A stretch of 64,000 bases of DNA from an uncultured Flavobacteriaceae bacterium (lineage in GTDB: Bacteria > Bacteroidota > Bacteroidia > Flavobacteriales > Flavobacteriaceae), in the NCBI GenBank assembly GCA_947500585.1, contig CANMSN010000004.1, positions 1 through 64,000 of the forward strand. The letters run 5' to 3'. The position numbers and the translations under genes were made by a program. Of the stretch, positions 53,043 through 62,431 are shown piece by piece (positions within the stretch are counted from its first letter, which is position 1; every line of letters begins with the position of its first letter). Below the pieces are notes generated by a model. The model saw only the letters and a program-made list of their open reading frames with translations, was not told where the DNA came from and made no database searches.

Positions 53043-53921
53043 TTACAGCATATGTCTTTCTCTTGCCAATAAGGTGTTTTTAAGCAGCATCGCAATAGTC
53101 ATCGGGCCAACGCCTCCGGGAACTGGTGTTATATAGCTCGCTTTTTTACAAACATTGGCAAAATCTACATCACCTACAATTCTATAGCCTCTTGGCTTAG
53201 TTTCATCAGGAACACGTGTAATACCAACGTCTATAATAACAGCATCATCTTTAACCATTTCTGCTTTTAAGAAATCCGGCACTCCTAATGCCGAAATAAT
53301 AATATCTGCTTGCGATGTAATTTGAGTGATATTTTTTGTATGACTATGCGTTAAAGTAACTGTAGAATTCCCAGGAAACCCTTTGCGCCCCATTAAAATA
53401 CTCATTGGTCTACCAACTATGTGGCTTCTACCAATTACAACTGTATGTTTGCCTTTAGTTTCAACACCATAGCGGTCTAGCAATTCCAAAATACCAAAAG
53501 GTGTTGCAGGAATAAACGTACTCATATCTAAAGCCATTTTACCAAAGTTTGTTGGATGAAATCCATCAACATCCTTATTAGGATCTACAGCTAATAATAC
53601 TTTTTGCTCGTTAATCTGTGGCGGTAAAGGTAATTGAACAATAAAACCATCTATCTCTGGGTCTTCATTTAGCTCTTGAATCTTATCTAGTAATTCAACA
53701 TCGCTGGTGGTGTTAGACATTTGCACCAAAGTAGACTCAAAACCAACACGTTCGCAAGCTTTTACCTTACTTCCTACGTAGGTCAAACTTGCGCCATCGT
53801 TACCAACTATAATAGCTGCAAGATGAGGCACTTTTTCACCTTTGTCCTTCATTTTTTTTACCTCAGCAGCGATTTCGTCTTTAATATCGTTACTAATTTT
53901 TTTTCCGTCTAAAATGATCAT
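53043..53921 (-). CDS. folD: Bifunctional methylenetetrahydrofolate dehydrogenase/cyclohydrolase
   Basis: A 292-residue enzyme of one-carbon metabolism. TYVGSKVKACERVGF contains the catalytic Lys and Tyr; DGFIVQLPLPPQI, DVDGFHPTNFGKMAL and VVIGRSHIVGRPMSILM follow, and TPVPGGVGPMTIAML closes the enzyme. A tandem TTTGGTG x6 repeat lies 9 bp before the ATG and must lie in or near its promoter. Confidence 0.96.
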   Translation of the reverse strand: MIILDGKKISNDIKDEIAAEVKKMKDKGEKVPHLAAIIVGNDGASLTYVGSKVKACERVGFESTLVQMSNTTSDVELLDKIQELNEDPEIDGFIVQLPLPPQINEQKVLLAVDPNKDVDGFHPTNFGKMALDMSTFIPATPFGILELLDRYGVETKGKHTVVIGRSHIVGRPMSILMGRKGFPGNSTVTLTHSHTKNITQITSQADIIISALGVPDFLKAEMVKDDAVIIDVGITRVPDETKPRGYRIVGDVDFANVCKKASYITPVPGGVGPMTIAMLLKNTLLARERHML

Positions 53922-53930
53922 ACTTTATAG

Positions 53931-53972
53931 TTTGGTGTTTGGTGTTTGGTGTTTGGTGTTTGGTGTTTGGTG
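53931..53972. repeat. Tandem heptamer TTTGGTG x6
   Basis: Six exact TTTGGTG units. On the minus strand (CACCAAA) this is the region immediately upstream of the folD start codon. Confidence 0.92.
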
Positions 53973-53986
53973 AAAATTACACTTCA

Positions 53987-54007
53987 ACTTTTAACTTTTA
54001 ACTTTTA
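53987..54007. repeat. Tandem heptamer ACTTTTA x3
   Basis: Three exact ACTTTTA units in the 92-bp gap between folD and ffh, ending 6 bp before the ffh stop codon. Confidence 0.85.
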
Positions 54008-54013
54008 ACAAAA

Positions 54014-55342
54014 CTAACGCATTCCCTTCATCATCTGCATCATCTTTTTACCGCCACCACCTTGCATCATCTTCATCATTTTACTCATTTGGTTAAACTG
54101 CTTTAATAATTGATTAACTTCTTGAACTGAGGTACCAGAACCATTAGCAACGCGCTTTTTTCTACTGGCATTTAACACTGATGGATTTGTACGCTCTTTA
54201 GGTGTCATAGAATGAATAATGGCTTCTATACCTTTAAATGCATCGTCATCAATATCAACATCTTTCATCATTTTTCCAGCACCAGGAATCATTCCAACAA
54301 GATCTTTCATGTTACCCATTTTCTTGATTTGCTGAATTTGTTTTAAAAAATCATCAAATCCGAACTGATTTTTGGCAATCTTCTTTTGAAGTTTTCTAGC
54401 TTCAACCTCATCGAATTGTTCTTGTGCACGTTCAACTAAAGACACCACATCACCCATACCCAGAATACGGTCTGCCATACGAGAAGGATAGAACACATCA
54501 ATAGCTTCCATTTTCTCACCTGTACCAATAAACTTGATCGGTTTATTAACTACTGATTTTATAGAAATTGCTGCTCCACCTCGTGTATCACCATCTAACT
54601 TGGTAAGGATAACACCATCAAAATTTAAAACATCATTAAAGGCTTTTGCTGTATTCACTGCATCTTGCCCCGTCATAGAATCTACAACAAACAACGTTTC
54701 TTGCGGTTGTATGGCTTTGTGAATATTTGATATTTCGGTCATCATCACCTCATCAACAGCTAATCGACCAGCGGTATCAATAATTACAACATTAAATCCG
54801 CTTGCTTTAGCATGAGCAATACCAGCTTGCGCTATGGCAACAGGATCATTATTTCCTTTGTCACTAAAAACCTCAACATTTATTTGATCTCCAACCACAT
54901 GTAATTGGTCTATCGCAGCAGGACGGTATACATCACAGGCTACTAACAAAGGTTTTTTTGTTTTTTTATTTTTAAGATAATTAGCAAGCTTACCAGAAAA
55001 AGTTGTTTTACCTGAACCTTGTAAACCAGACATTAAAATAATACTTGGTTTACCAGAAAGGTTTATACCTTCAACATCGCCACCCATAAGTTCGGTCAAT
55101 TCGTCTTTAACGATTTTAACCATTAACTGACCAGGTTGAAGTGTCGTTAATACATTCTGCCCTAATGCTTTTTCTTTTACCTTATTTGTAAATTCTTTAG
55201 CAATTTTAAAGTTAACATCGGCATCTAAAAGCGCGCGTCTTACTTCTTTTAAGGTTTCGGCAACATTTACTTCTGTAATACTACCATGACCTTTAAGAAC
55301 ATGAAGGGCTTTATCTAACTTTTCGCTTAAATTATTAAACAT
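54014..55342 (-). CDS. ffh: Signal recognition particle protein Ffh
   Basis: A 442-residue GTPase that binds 4.5S RNA and signal sequences. N domain 1-85; G domain with GLQGSGKTTFSGKLA (G1), DTAGRLAVDE (G3) and TKLDGDTRGGAA (G4); Met-rich M domain from about 325 to the C-terminal MMKMMQGGGGKKMMQMMKG. A -7 element lies 59 bp upstream. Length and order are standard. Confidence 0.97.
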   Translation of the reverse strand: MFNNLSEKLDKALHVLKGHGSITEVNVAETLKEVRRALLDADVNFKIAKEFTNKVKEKALGQNVLTTLQPGQLMVKIVKDELTELMGGDVEGINLSGKPSIILMSGLQGSGKTTFSGKLANYLKNKKTKKPLLVACDVYRPAAIDQLHVVGDQINVEVFSDKGNNDPVAIAQAGIAHAKASGFNVVIIDTAGRLAVDEVMMTEISNIHKAIQPQETLFVVDSMTGQDAVNTAKAFNDVLNFDGVILTKLDGDTRGGAAISIKSVVNKPIKFIGTGEKMEAIDVFYPSRMADRILGMGDVVSLVERAQEQFDEVEARKLQKKIAKNQFGFDDFLKQIQQIKKMGNMKDLVGMIPGAGKMMKDVDIDDDAFKGIEAIIHSMTPKERTNPSVLNASRKKRVANGSGTSVQEVNQLLKQFNQMSKMMKMMQGGGGKKMMQMMKGMR

Positions 55343-55401
55343 ATATTTCAGTCTTGAGTTAGCAGTCTACAGTTTGCAGTCTGCTCATAAATTTAAAGAT
55401 G

Positions 55402-55409
55402 CAAAGTTA
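55402..55409 (-). promoter_or_regulatory. -7 promoter element for ffh
   Basis: The minus strand reads TAACTTTG (TAnnTTTG), 59 bp before the ffh ATG. The leader contains degenerate 7-base repeats (GCAGTCT, ACAGTTT, GCAGTCT) at about 55362-55382. Confidence 0.6.
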
Positions 55410-55456
55410 AACATTTGATGCGTATTATTGAAGCGTGATTGTCAAAGTATGCAAAA

Positions 55457-55488
55457 AAAGGCTGTCAAAATTTGAATTGACAGCCTTT
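55457..55488 (-). terminator. Terminator of the large lipoprotein gene, 12-bp perfect stem
   Basis: AAAGGCTGTCAA pairs exactly with TTGACAGCCTTT around an 8-base loop. The A run at 55453 is the T run for minus-strand transcripts coming from the 55564-57309 gene. Confidence 0.88.
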
Positions 55489-55563
55489 AAATAGAAACTT
55501 ACTTAATAATTAACCTAACCAACCAAAAGGATAAGTTTCATACTTATTAACAAATAAACTATT

Positions 55564-57309
55564 TTATACTTTTTTTTCTAGAACTAAAACACGTTCTATC
55601 TCACCATTAGCAGAATAGTCTTTTAATTCAATTCTATCTGAAGTTATTTCCTTAACTCTCCATCTATCGTTCAATTCTTTAAATGGTTCATTAATTCCGT
55701 AGTGCATTCCTAAAAAGAACAATTGGTCATCTCTATAAGCAAACCAAGACCCTATGTAATTATTACCTTGTCCCTCAGCAAATAATTTACCTCCTTCGTT
55801 AAACATTATAACATAACCTTCGTAATTAGCAGTTAAATCGGCATCTAATTCCATATAAGATGAGACTTCCCATATTCCTGAAATTAATACAGGATCAATG
55901 TCATCGGCAGCTCCAATACAGTGTCTTTTCAAAATCATTGCATTATTTTCATTATATAATACTACTAAGTCTTCTGTAAGGAATGAAATTAACCATTCTA
56001 ATTTTAAATCTGGCCTTCCATCAAGAGTCATTTGTAATGTATATCCAGTGTTTCTTAAACCAATGTCGTAAGTGCCTTCTATTAATTCACCATTAACACG
56101 TAGTTTTACAACATCATCATCAAAGAATTTTAATGGTGTCCCTATATAATCATTTTCTTTTCTGATATTATTGACGCTTAAACTATCAACTCTCCAAAAA
56201 CATTCTTTTAAATAGTTTTTTATTCTTTCTTTGGTAATTTCAGCAATAACTACATCACAACGTCTCTTCATTATAATTCTATTTCCACCTTCTTCGAATA
56301 GTTTAATTATACCATCTTCAATGTCATATACAAACCACTCTAAGGTAAAATCTACCAAGGCATCAAATTCAAGTTTTAACAATGCGCCTCTATCGGTAAC
56401 ACGAGTACTCCATGTACCTGTTAATATATTACCTCCTCTAGCGCGCATGACTACAGAGTCGTTCTCTTTAAAGTTTAAAGCATACTCTTTATACAGATCC
56501 GTTTTATCTTCATCATCTCTTTCAAACTCATAAACAACCCATGGGCACGTTTTTAAGTACTGATCTAAACGCTCTTTTGTAAAATCGTCATCACCATAAT
56601 CGTTATCATCGTCTTCATCACAAGTGTCTTTTGCTTCTTCAATAGCGCGTTGTAGTTCTGTATTGTTATTTACAACTATTTCCGTACCATCTGCTAACTC
56701 CATGGTTACAGGAAAATTAAGACTAGCAAAAACTTCAGCGTTACTTACTCGTTTAATAAACTTGTATAATTCTCTATCATTTTCTATAGTTATAGTATTT
56801 ATAACTTGAAAATCTGTATTGTAAACTGAAAAGGAAACTGGGTACTGAAAATCAATACATTCTATATCGTCATCTTCTTCATTTTCACCACGACATTCGT
56901 CAATTAATTTATCTAGAGCTTCACGGTTTTGTATAACCACTTCATCGTGATTAGCTAAAATTATTGTAATAGGAAAAACGATATCTAGTGTATCTTCATC
57001 GTCATCAAGTTCTTTAAAAATAGCTTCAATAACTTTAAAGTCTTCTGTAGAATCAACAGTGATTTCTAAACCTCTTACAATTACGGTAACTGGTAATTCT
57101 ACAGACAAACAACTGGCATTATCTATAATATTATCAGCAGATCCGTCCATGATAGACGTGGCGCTAATTAAGCTGGTTAGAGTAGATTCGGCAACAAGTG
57201 TTTCCGTTTCGTCAGGTGGCGTGATATCTATTTCTTCATCTTGACAAGACGTAAACATTAAAAGGGCAAAAAAAGGAATTAGTAATAATGTACTTAATTT
57301 AGTTTTCAT
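55564..57309 (-). CDS. Large acidic repeat-built lipoprotein (lipocalin-like C-terminal units)
   Basis: A 581-residue lipoprotein (lipobox MFTSCQDEE). Two repeat families are visible. Residues about 60-235 hold four units of about 40 residues with the pattern hydrophobic-P-V/I-T, strand, Asp/Glu-rich link (FPITIILANHDEVVI; FPVTMELADGTEIVV). From about 240 there are three units of about 105 residues, two opening with TKER(L/I)..YLK.C.W and each with lipocalin-like strands (ILTGTWSTR; LIEGTYDIG; NYIGSWFAY). The protein is very acidic (many DDD/EDD runs), so it may bind Ca2+; that is inference. It is divergent from the ECF sigma gene and is a candidate target of that system. Confidence 0.78.
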   Translation of the reverse strand: MKTKLSTLLLIPFFALLMFTSCQDEEIDITPPDETETLVAESTLTSLISATSIMDGSADNIIDNASCLSVELPVTVIVRGLEITVDSTEDFKVIEAIFKELDDDEDTLDIVFPITIILANHDEVVIQNREALDKLIDECRGENEEDDDIECIDFQYPVSFSVYNTDFQVINTITIENDRELYKFIKRVSNAEVFASLNFPVTMELADGTEIVVNNNTELQRAIEEAKDTCDEDDDNDYGDDDFTKERLDQYLKTCPWVVYEFERDDEDKTDLYKEYALNFKENDSVVMRARGGNILTGTWSTRVTDRGALLKLEFDALVDFTLEWFVYDIEDGIIKLFEEGGNRIIMKRRCDVVIAEITKERIKNYLKECFWRVDSLSVNNIRKENDYIGTPLKFFDDDVVKLRVNGELIEGTYDIGLRNTGYTLQMTLDGRPDLKLEWLISFLTEDLVVLYNENNAMILKRHCIGAADDIDPVLISGIWEVSSYMELDADLTANYEGYVIMFNEGGKLFAEGQGNNYIGSWFAYRDDQLFFLGMHYGINEPFKELNDRWRVKEITSDRIELKDYSANGEIERVLVLEKKV

Positions 57310-57396
57310 AACATTTGATTTTGGGTTTAACATAGCTTTTTGATTATAAAACAGGATAACTTTAAAAATTCCTACCCTGCTTTTGAAAAAAGTTTT

Positions 57397-57420
57397 AAAG
57401 TTTCAAAGTTTCAAAGTTTT
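57397..57420 (+). repeat. Tandem octamer AAAGTTTC x3 upstream of the ECF sigma gene
   Basis: Units AAAGTTTC, AAAGTTTC, AAAGTTTT at 57397-57420, preceded by a related AAAGTTTT. They occupy the divergent promoter region, 37 bp before the sigma ATG. Confidence 0.82.
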
Positions 57421-57457
57421 AAAAGTCTTATTTTAGTTGCGTTAACTACCGATACCA

Positions 57458-57973
57458 ATGGAGAAACAGCTACATGAAAATATTTGCGAAGAGCGTTTAT
57501 TTTCTTCTATATTTAATAAATACTCCAAAGATTTACACAATTTTCTGTATTACAAGTTTGGCGATTTACTAAACCCAAAAGATAAAGTGCAAGAAGCTTT
57601 TATTAAGTTATGGCAAAACTGTGCAAAGATTTCACCCGATAAAGCAAAGAGCTTTGTGTTTACCACAGCCAATAATTTAATGTTGAATGAAGTAGCGCAT
57701 CAAAAAGTAGTTTTAAAACACCAACAGACTAAACCTAAACATTATACTAATGAGAGCCCTGAATTTTTAATGCAGGAAAGCGAGTATAATACTAAGTTAC
57801 AAAAAGCACTGGCTAATTTAACTAATGCACAACGTGAAGCTTTTATGATGAACCGTGTTGAAGGAAAACGCTTTAAAGAAATTGCTGAAATTTTAGATAT
57901 TTCTACCAAGGCGGTTGAAAAACGAATATATGGTGCTTTGGAAAAGTTACGTAAGGATATTAAGGAGTTATAA
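57458..57973 (+). CDS. ECF RNA polymerase sigma factor (FecI-like)
   Basis: A 171-residue sigma-70-family factor. Region 2 spans about 20-85 (FLYYKFGDLLNPKDKVQEAF, KLWQNC); region 4 spans about 110-165 (LTNAQREAFMMNRVEGKRF, KEIAEILDISTKAVEKRI, GALEKLRK). This is the small FecI/ECF type with no extra domains. It would be held by the FecR protein two genes downstream. Its promoter region is shared with the divergent lipoprotein. Confidence 0.92.
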   Translation: MEKQLHENICEERLFSSIFNKYSKDLHNFLYYKFGDLLNPKDKVQEAFIKLWQNCAKISPDKAKSFVFTTANNLMLNEVAHQKVVLKHQQTKPKHYTNESPEFLMQESEYNTKLQKALANLTNAQREAFMMNRVEGKRFKEIAEILDISTKAVEKRIYGALEKLRKDIKEL

Positions 57974-58006
57974 GTTTTTATTTAGATAATATTAAATGAA
58001 AAAAAT

Positions 58007-59008
58007 ATGAAATTAATTTATATCTCGTTTTTATTATTTTTTGTTTTGAATTGTTCAAAACCAAGTAAAAATTCTCTAATTAAAAAAGAATACTTGGAGG
58101 AAGTTTTAAAAATAGTTGAAGAGCATTCGATAAATAGAGATTCTATCAATTTTGATAAAATTAAAGAATCAACTTATGAGAAATTAAAATATACAGATTC
58201 ATTAAAAGATTGCTACCCTATAATTCAATCAGTCCTCAAAGACTTAAATGACAATCATAGTTTCTTTATGACTAAAGACCAAGTAGATAAATGGCAGTCT
58301 ACTAGTAAAACAGATATTAATAGTGAATCTATTACTTTTACAGGAAAACTATTAAGCAATAATATTGGATACCTGCATTTAAAAGGGTTTAGTAGTGGTG
58401 ATTCAATTTCAATTCAAAAATATTCAGATAGTTTACAACATAAAATAAAATCCATCGACAATGAAAATATTAAAGGTTGGATATTAGACTTAAGGGAAAA
58501 TACAGGTGGAAATTGCTGGCCAATGATAACAGGTTTAGGCCCTTTATTAGGAAATGGAATATGTGGTTATTTCATTGATAATAAAGAGCAAAAAGCCTCT
58601 TGGTTTTATCGTGATGGAGGGTCCGGTATTGACTCTACCATAATAACACAAGTAAGTAAAAAACCATATAAATTAATTAAGGGTTCAAAACCAATTGCGG
58701 TATTAACAGGTTCTAAAACTTGTAGTTCTGGAGAGGTTCTTGTCACTGCTTTTCATAATAAAAGTAATACTAAAAGTTTTGGAGAGAGAACTGCTGGTTT
58801 GTCTACTGGTAACGTAAATTTCAAATTAAGTGATGGATCAATGATTTTACTTACAACATCCATCTATGCGGACAGACATGAAAATATTTTTGGTAATGAA
58901 ATAATCCCTGATGAAATTATTAGCTTCTCGTATGAATCCATAGGTGAACCAAATGACCTTGTTATTAAAAGAGCAATAAACTGGATGAGTCAGAAAACAA
59001 AAAATTAA
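58007..59008 (+). CDS. S41-family serine peptidase lipoprotein
   Basis: A 333-residue lipoprotein (VLNCSKPS, Cys16). The C-terminal half is a peptidase S41 domain: NIKGWILDLRENTGGNCW, PIAVLTGSKTCSSGEVLVTA (catalytic Ser) and GERTAGLSTGNVNFKLSDG. A PDZ domain is not evident, so it resembles the retinol-binding/tail-specific-like S41 subgroup of Bacteroidota. It sits between the sigma gene (33 bp upstream) and fecR (72 bp downstream), an unusual place. A role in processing an envelope signal protein is possible but not shown. Confidence 0.85.
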   Translation: MKLIYISFLLFFVLNCSKPSKNSLIKKEYLEEVLKIVEEHSINRDSINFDKIKESTYEKLKYTDSLKDCYPIIQSVLKDLNDNHSFFMTKDQVDKWQSTSKTDINSESITFTGKLLSNNIGYLHLKGFSSGDSISIQKYSDSLQHKIKSIDNENIKGWILDLRENTGGNCWPMITGLGPLLGNGICGYFIDNKEQKASWFYRDGGSGIDSTIITQVSKKPYKLIKGSKPIAVLTGSKTCSSGEVLVTAFHNKSNTKSFGERTAGLSTGNVNFKLSDGSMILLTTSIYADRHENIFGNEIIPDEIISFSYESIGEPNDLVIKRAINWMSQKTKN

Positions 59009-59080
59009 AATTTCCAAAAAAAACTAAACCTTAGGGTAGGAAAAAATAAAACATAACTGTTATATAGTTGAATACGTATT

Positions 59081-59980
59081 ATGAAACGAGAAGAACTCAT
59101 ATCAAAATGGTTAGATAACGATCTAAATGATCAGGAACTACAAGCGTTTAAAAACCTTGAAGATTATGATGATTTAGTAAAGTTAAATGCTGGTTTACAA
59201 GCTTTTAAGGCTGATGATTACGATACTTCAAAAGAACTTGAAAACGTATTATCTAAAATTAAAAGTACCAAAACTCAAACTTCAACACATTGGATAAAAC
59301 CATTTATGCGTGTTGCAGCCATACTTGCTGTTTGTTTTAGCTTATACTATTACACCACAACTTTAGACACTACAATAACAACGGCTGTGGCTCAAAAAAC
59401 AACTATTGAGCTTCCAGATGCATCTCGTGTTTCCCTCAACGCACAATCGTTATTAGCTTTTAATAAAAACCATTGGAAAAAAGAGCGTGAAGTAGAACTT
59501 GAAGGTGAAGCTTTTTTTAAAGTTGCCAAAGGATCTACTTTTAAGGTTATTACAAAATCAGGAATCGTTACAGTTTACGGTACGCAGTTTAATGTAAAAC
59601 AACGCGACAATTATTTTGAGGTTATTTGCTACGAAGGTTTAGTTGGAGTTACCCACAATTCACAAGAAATTAAATTAAAACCTGGAGACAGCTTTTTAAT
59701 TATTGACGGGAAAACAATTGCTAAAGAAAAAGAAAACCGCACTACGCCTTCGTGGTTAAATAACGAAAGTACTTTTAAAAGCTTACCCTATAAAACTATA
59801 ATTGCTGAGTTTGAAAGACAGTATGGTGTAGATATTACCTTAATAAATATTGATTCTACTCAGCTATTTACAGGTAGTTTTCCTCACGACAATTTAGATT
59901 TGGCATTAAAAAATATTGCTATATCTTTAAATGCAACATATAGTAAAACAAACAATACTATAATCTTAAAACGTGAGTAG
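59081..59980 (+). CDS. FecR-type anti-sigma factor
   Basis: A 299-residue inner-membrane protein. The cytosolic part (1-68; sigma-binding) precedes one membrane helix (FMRVAAILAVCFSLYYYTT, about 75-93). The periplasmic FecR domain (about 100-195) has TTIELPDASRVSLNAQSLL and VTVYGTQFNVKQRD; the C-terminal DUF4974-type domain (about 225-299) has FKSLPYKTIIAEFERQYG. Stop overlaps the receptor start by 8 bp. Confidence 0.93.
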   Translation: MKREELISKWLDNDLNDQELQAFKNLEDYDDLVKLNAGLQAFKADDYDTSKELENVLSKIKSTKTQTSTHWIKPFMRVAAILAVCFSLYYYTTTLDTTITTAVAQKTTIELPDASRVSLNAQSLLAFNKNHWKKEREVELEGEAFFKVAKGSTFKVITKSGIVTVYGTQFNVKQRDNYFEVICYEGLVGVTHNSQEIKLKPGDSFLIIDGKTIAKEKENRTTPSWLNNESTFKSLPYKTIIAEFERQYGVDITLINIDSTQLFTGSFPHDNLDLALKNIAISLNATYSKTNNTIILKRE

Positions 59981-62327
59981 TAAAGGCTTCCTTTCTATTT
60001 TCATTATATTATTTTTTTTGAATCTTGCCAACCTAAAAGCGCAAACTATTCAAAAAGAAAAGCAACCGCTTATTACTATTTTAAAAGCTCTTGAAGAAAA
60101 ACATAGTATTAGTTTTTCTTATGCTGATGAAACCATAAAAGATAAAGAAGCTACAATACTTAATGACGATTTAACTCTAGAAGAAGCTTTAGAATTCTTA
60201 AAATTAGAAACTAATTTAGATTTCGAATTACTGAACAATCGTTTTGTAGCGATTAAAAAACCACAAAAAAAGCAAAGGCTATTCAACACACAACGTCTTG
60301 ATGAAATTGTAATAAGTAACTATTTAACTTCGGGTATAACCAAACTTAATGATGGATCGATTAACATAAAACCTGAAACCTTCGGGATTTTACCTGGTTT
60401 AATAGAACCTGACGTTTTACAAACTATACAAGCCATTCCTGGTGTTTTAAGTACAGACGAAACGGTATCAAATATTAATGTACGTGGTGGCACACACGAC
60501 CAAAATTTAATGCTTTGGGATGGTATAAAAATGTATCAATCGGGTCACTTTTTCGGACTTATTTCTGCGTTTAATCCTTACACAACAAAACGTGTAAACG
60601 TTTATAAAAATGGTACGCGCGCTAAGTATGGCGATGGTGTTTCTAGTATTATTGATATGCAATTGCCCGATGCTATTGATAACGAATTTGAAGCAGGTGG
60701 TGGTTTTAATTTAATTAATACTGATGCCTTTGCTAAAATTCCATTATCAGATAAAACGGAGTTACAATTATCTACACGTCGGTCAATAACCGATTTAATA
60801 AACACGGCAACATTCGAGAATTACTCAAAGCGTATTTTTCAAGATTCAGATTTCGAAAAATCTAAGAATAACATAAATTCAATATCGCAAAATGAATCGT
60901 TTTATTTTTATGATGTTACTGCTAAGTTTCTATATGATATCACGAAAAAAGATAAAGTTCGGTTTCACTTTTTTAACGTATATAACGACTTTAATTATGA
61001 CGAACGATCTACAATTAACGACAGAACTGAAGCTTTAAGAAGTAAACTTACCCAGCGTAATTCAGCAATTGGAATAACATATACCAGAGATTGGAATGAA
61101 GCGCTTTCAACAACCACTCAAGTATATGTGACTAATTACGATTTAGATGCTATTAATTTTGATGTTTTGAACAATCAACGCTTAATTCAAGAAAATGAAG
61201 TTTACGATGGCTCTGTAAAACTTGATATAAACTATATGCATAATCATCAATTAAAAATTAATGGAGGCTACCAATTCACCGAAGTGGGTATTGGTAATTT
61301 AGAAGATGTAAACAACCCTAATTTCAGGAGTTTTATTAAAGAGGTATTAAGATCGCATTCCATTTATGGCGAAACAAGTTTTTTATCAAACCATGCTAAA
61401 ACAAAACTAGTATTGGGCACACGTTTAAATTATATTGACAAGTTTAACATGTTTTTTGCGGAACCAAGACTCAGTTTTAGTCAACGATTTTTAAATAATT
61501 TCAGGTTTGAAGTTTTAGGTGAACTTAAAAGTCAAACCACTTCACAAATTATCGATTTACAAAACGATTTTTTAGGTATTGAAAACCGTCGTTGGGTTTT
61601 AGCAAACAATAAAACTGAAGTTGAAACTATAAACAATAAAAACCTTTACCCTGTTCCAATTACAAAAAGTAAACAAGCTTCTGCTGGTATTCATTTCAAC
61701 AAAAACAAATTATTAATAAGCGCGGAAGGGTATATTAAAAAAGTAAATGGCATAACTACACGAAGTCAAGGTTTTCAAAATCAATATCAATTTGTAAATA
61801 CTATTGGAAGTTATGAAATTAAAGGGATTGACATTTTATTGAATAAACAATTTAGTGATATTTTTAGTACTTGGATATCGTATTCATACAGCACCAACAA
61901 TTACACATTTGATGAATTAAATGATGGAAATCCATTCCCTAATAACGTAGATATTAGACATGCTTTAACATTTGCAGGTACATATACCTATAACCATTTA
62001 AAAATAGCTTTAGGTTTAAATTGGCATTCAGGTATCCCAAATACAGAACCAGATTTAAATGACACACCAGAAGGTGGCAGAATACCTTATACAAATCCGA
62101 ATAGTTCAAACTTAGATGATTATTTACGAACAGATTGTTCTGCTACTTATTCGTTTAATATATCAGAACATGCAAAAGCAACATTAGGAGCGTCTATTTG
62201 GAACCTCTTAAATCAAAAAAATATTATCAACAAATATTACAGTTTGAACGATGCAAACGAAATAATTCCCATTGAAAATCAATCTCTTGGTATTACTCCG
62301 AACGTAAGTTTTAGAGTACAGTTTTAG
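59973..62327 (+). CDS. TonB-dependent receptor with STN signalling domain
   Basis: A 784-residue outer-membrane receptor. Signal peptide 1-24 (LANLKAQ). Residues 30-88 form an STN domain (ITILKALEEKHSISFSYAD, TLEEALEFLKLET), which talks to FecR in FecA-type systems. The plug (about 125-235) has VLQTIQAIPGVLSTDE and NVRGGTHDQNLMLWDGI; the barrel follows and ends SFRVQF. No carboxypeptidase-like domain, unlike SusC, and no SusD gene follows, so the ligand is probably small. The start is a GTG at 59973 overlapping fecR. Confidence 0.93.
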   Translation: MSSKGFLSIFIILFFLNLANLKAQTIQKEKQPLITILKALEEKHSISFSYADETIKDKEATILNDDLTLEEALEFLKLETNLDFELLNNRFVAIKKPQKKQRLFNTQRLDEIVISNYLTSGITKLNDGSINIKPETFGILPGLIEPDVLQTIQAIPGVLSTDETVSNINVRGGTHDQNLMLWDGIKMYQSGHFFGLISAFNPYTTKRVNVYKNGTRAKYGDGVSSIIDMQLPDAIDNEFEAGGGFNLINTDAFAKIPLSDKTELQLSTRRSITDLINTATFENYSKRIFQDSDFEKSKNNINSISQNESFYFYDVTAKFLYDITKKDKVRFHFFNVYNDFNYDERSTINDRTEALRSKLTQRNSAIGITYTRDWNEALSTTTQVYVTNYDLDAINFDVLNNQRLIQENEVYDGSVKLDINYMHNHQLKINGGYQFTEVGIGNLEDVNNPNFRSFIKEVLRSHSIYGETSFLSNHAKTKLVLGTRLNYIDKFNMFFAEPRLSFSQRFLNNFRFEVLGELKSQTTSQIIDLQNDFLGIENRRWVLANNKTEVETINNKNLYPVPITKSKQASAGIHFNKNKLLISAEGYIKKVNGITTRSQGFQNQYQFVNTIGSYEIKGIDILLNKQFSDIFSTWISYSYSTNNYTFDELNDGNPFPNNVDIRHALTFAGTYTYNHLKIALGLNWHSGIPNTEPDLNDTPEGGRIPYTNPNSSNLDDYLRTDCSATYSFNISEHAKATLGASIWNLLNQKNIINKYYSLNDANEIIPIENQSLGITPNVSFRVQF

Positions 62328-62431
62328 ACGAAATACCATTTTTACCTATGAAATGACTGATTTTTAACGAAAAATACAGTCTTTAGGCAGCTTCCACTAA
62401 TCTTTTTTTTAATTTCCTCAAAAATTAATGT

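Noticed and set aside
53931-54007. CRISPR-like array
   Set aside because: Units of 7 bp without spacers; simple tandem repeats.
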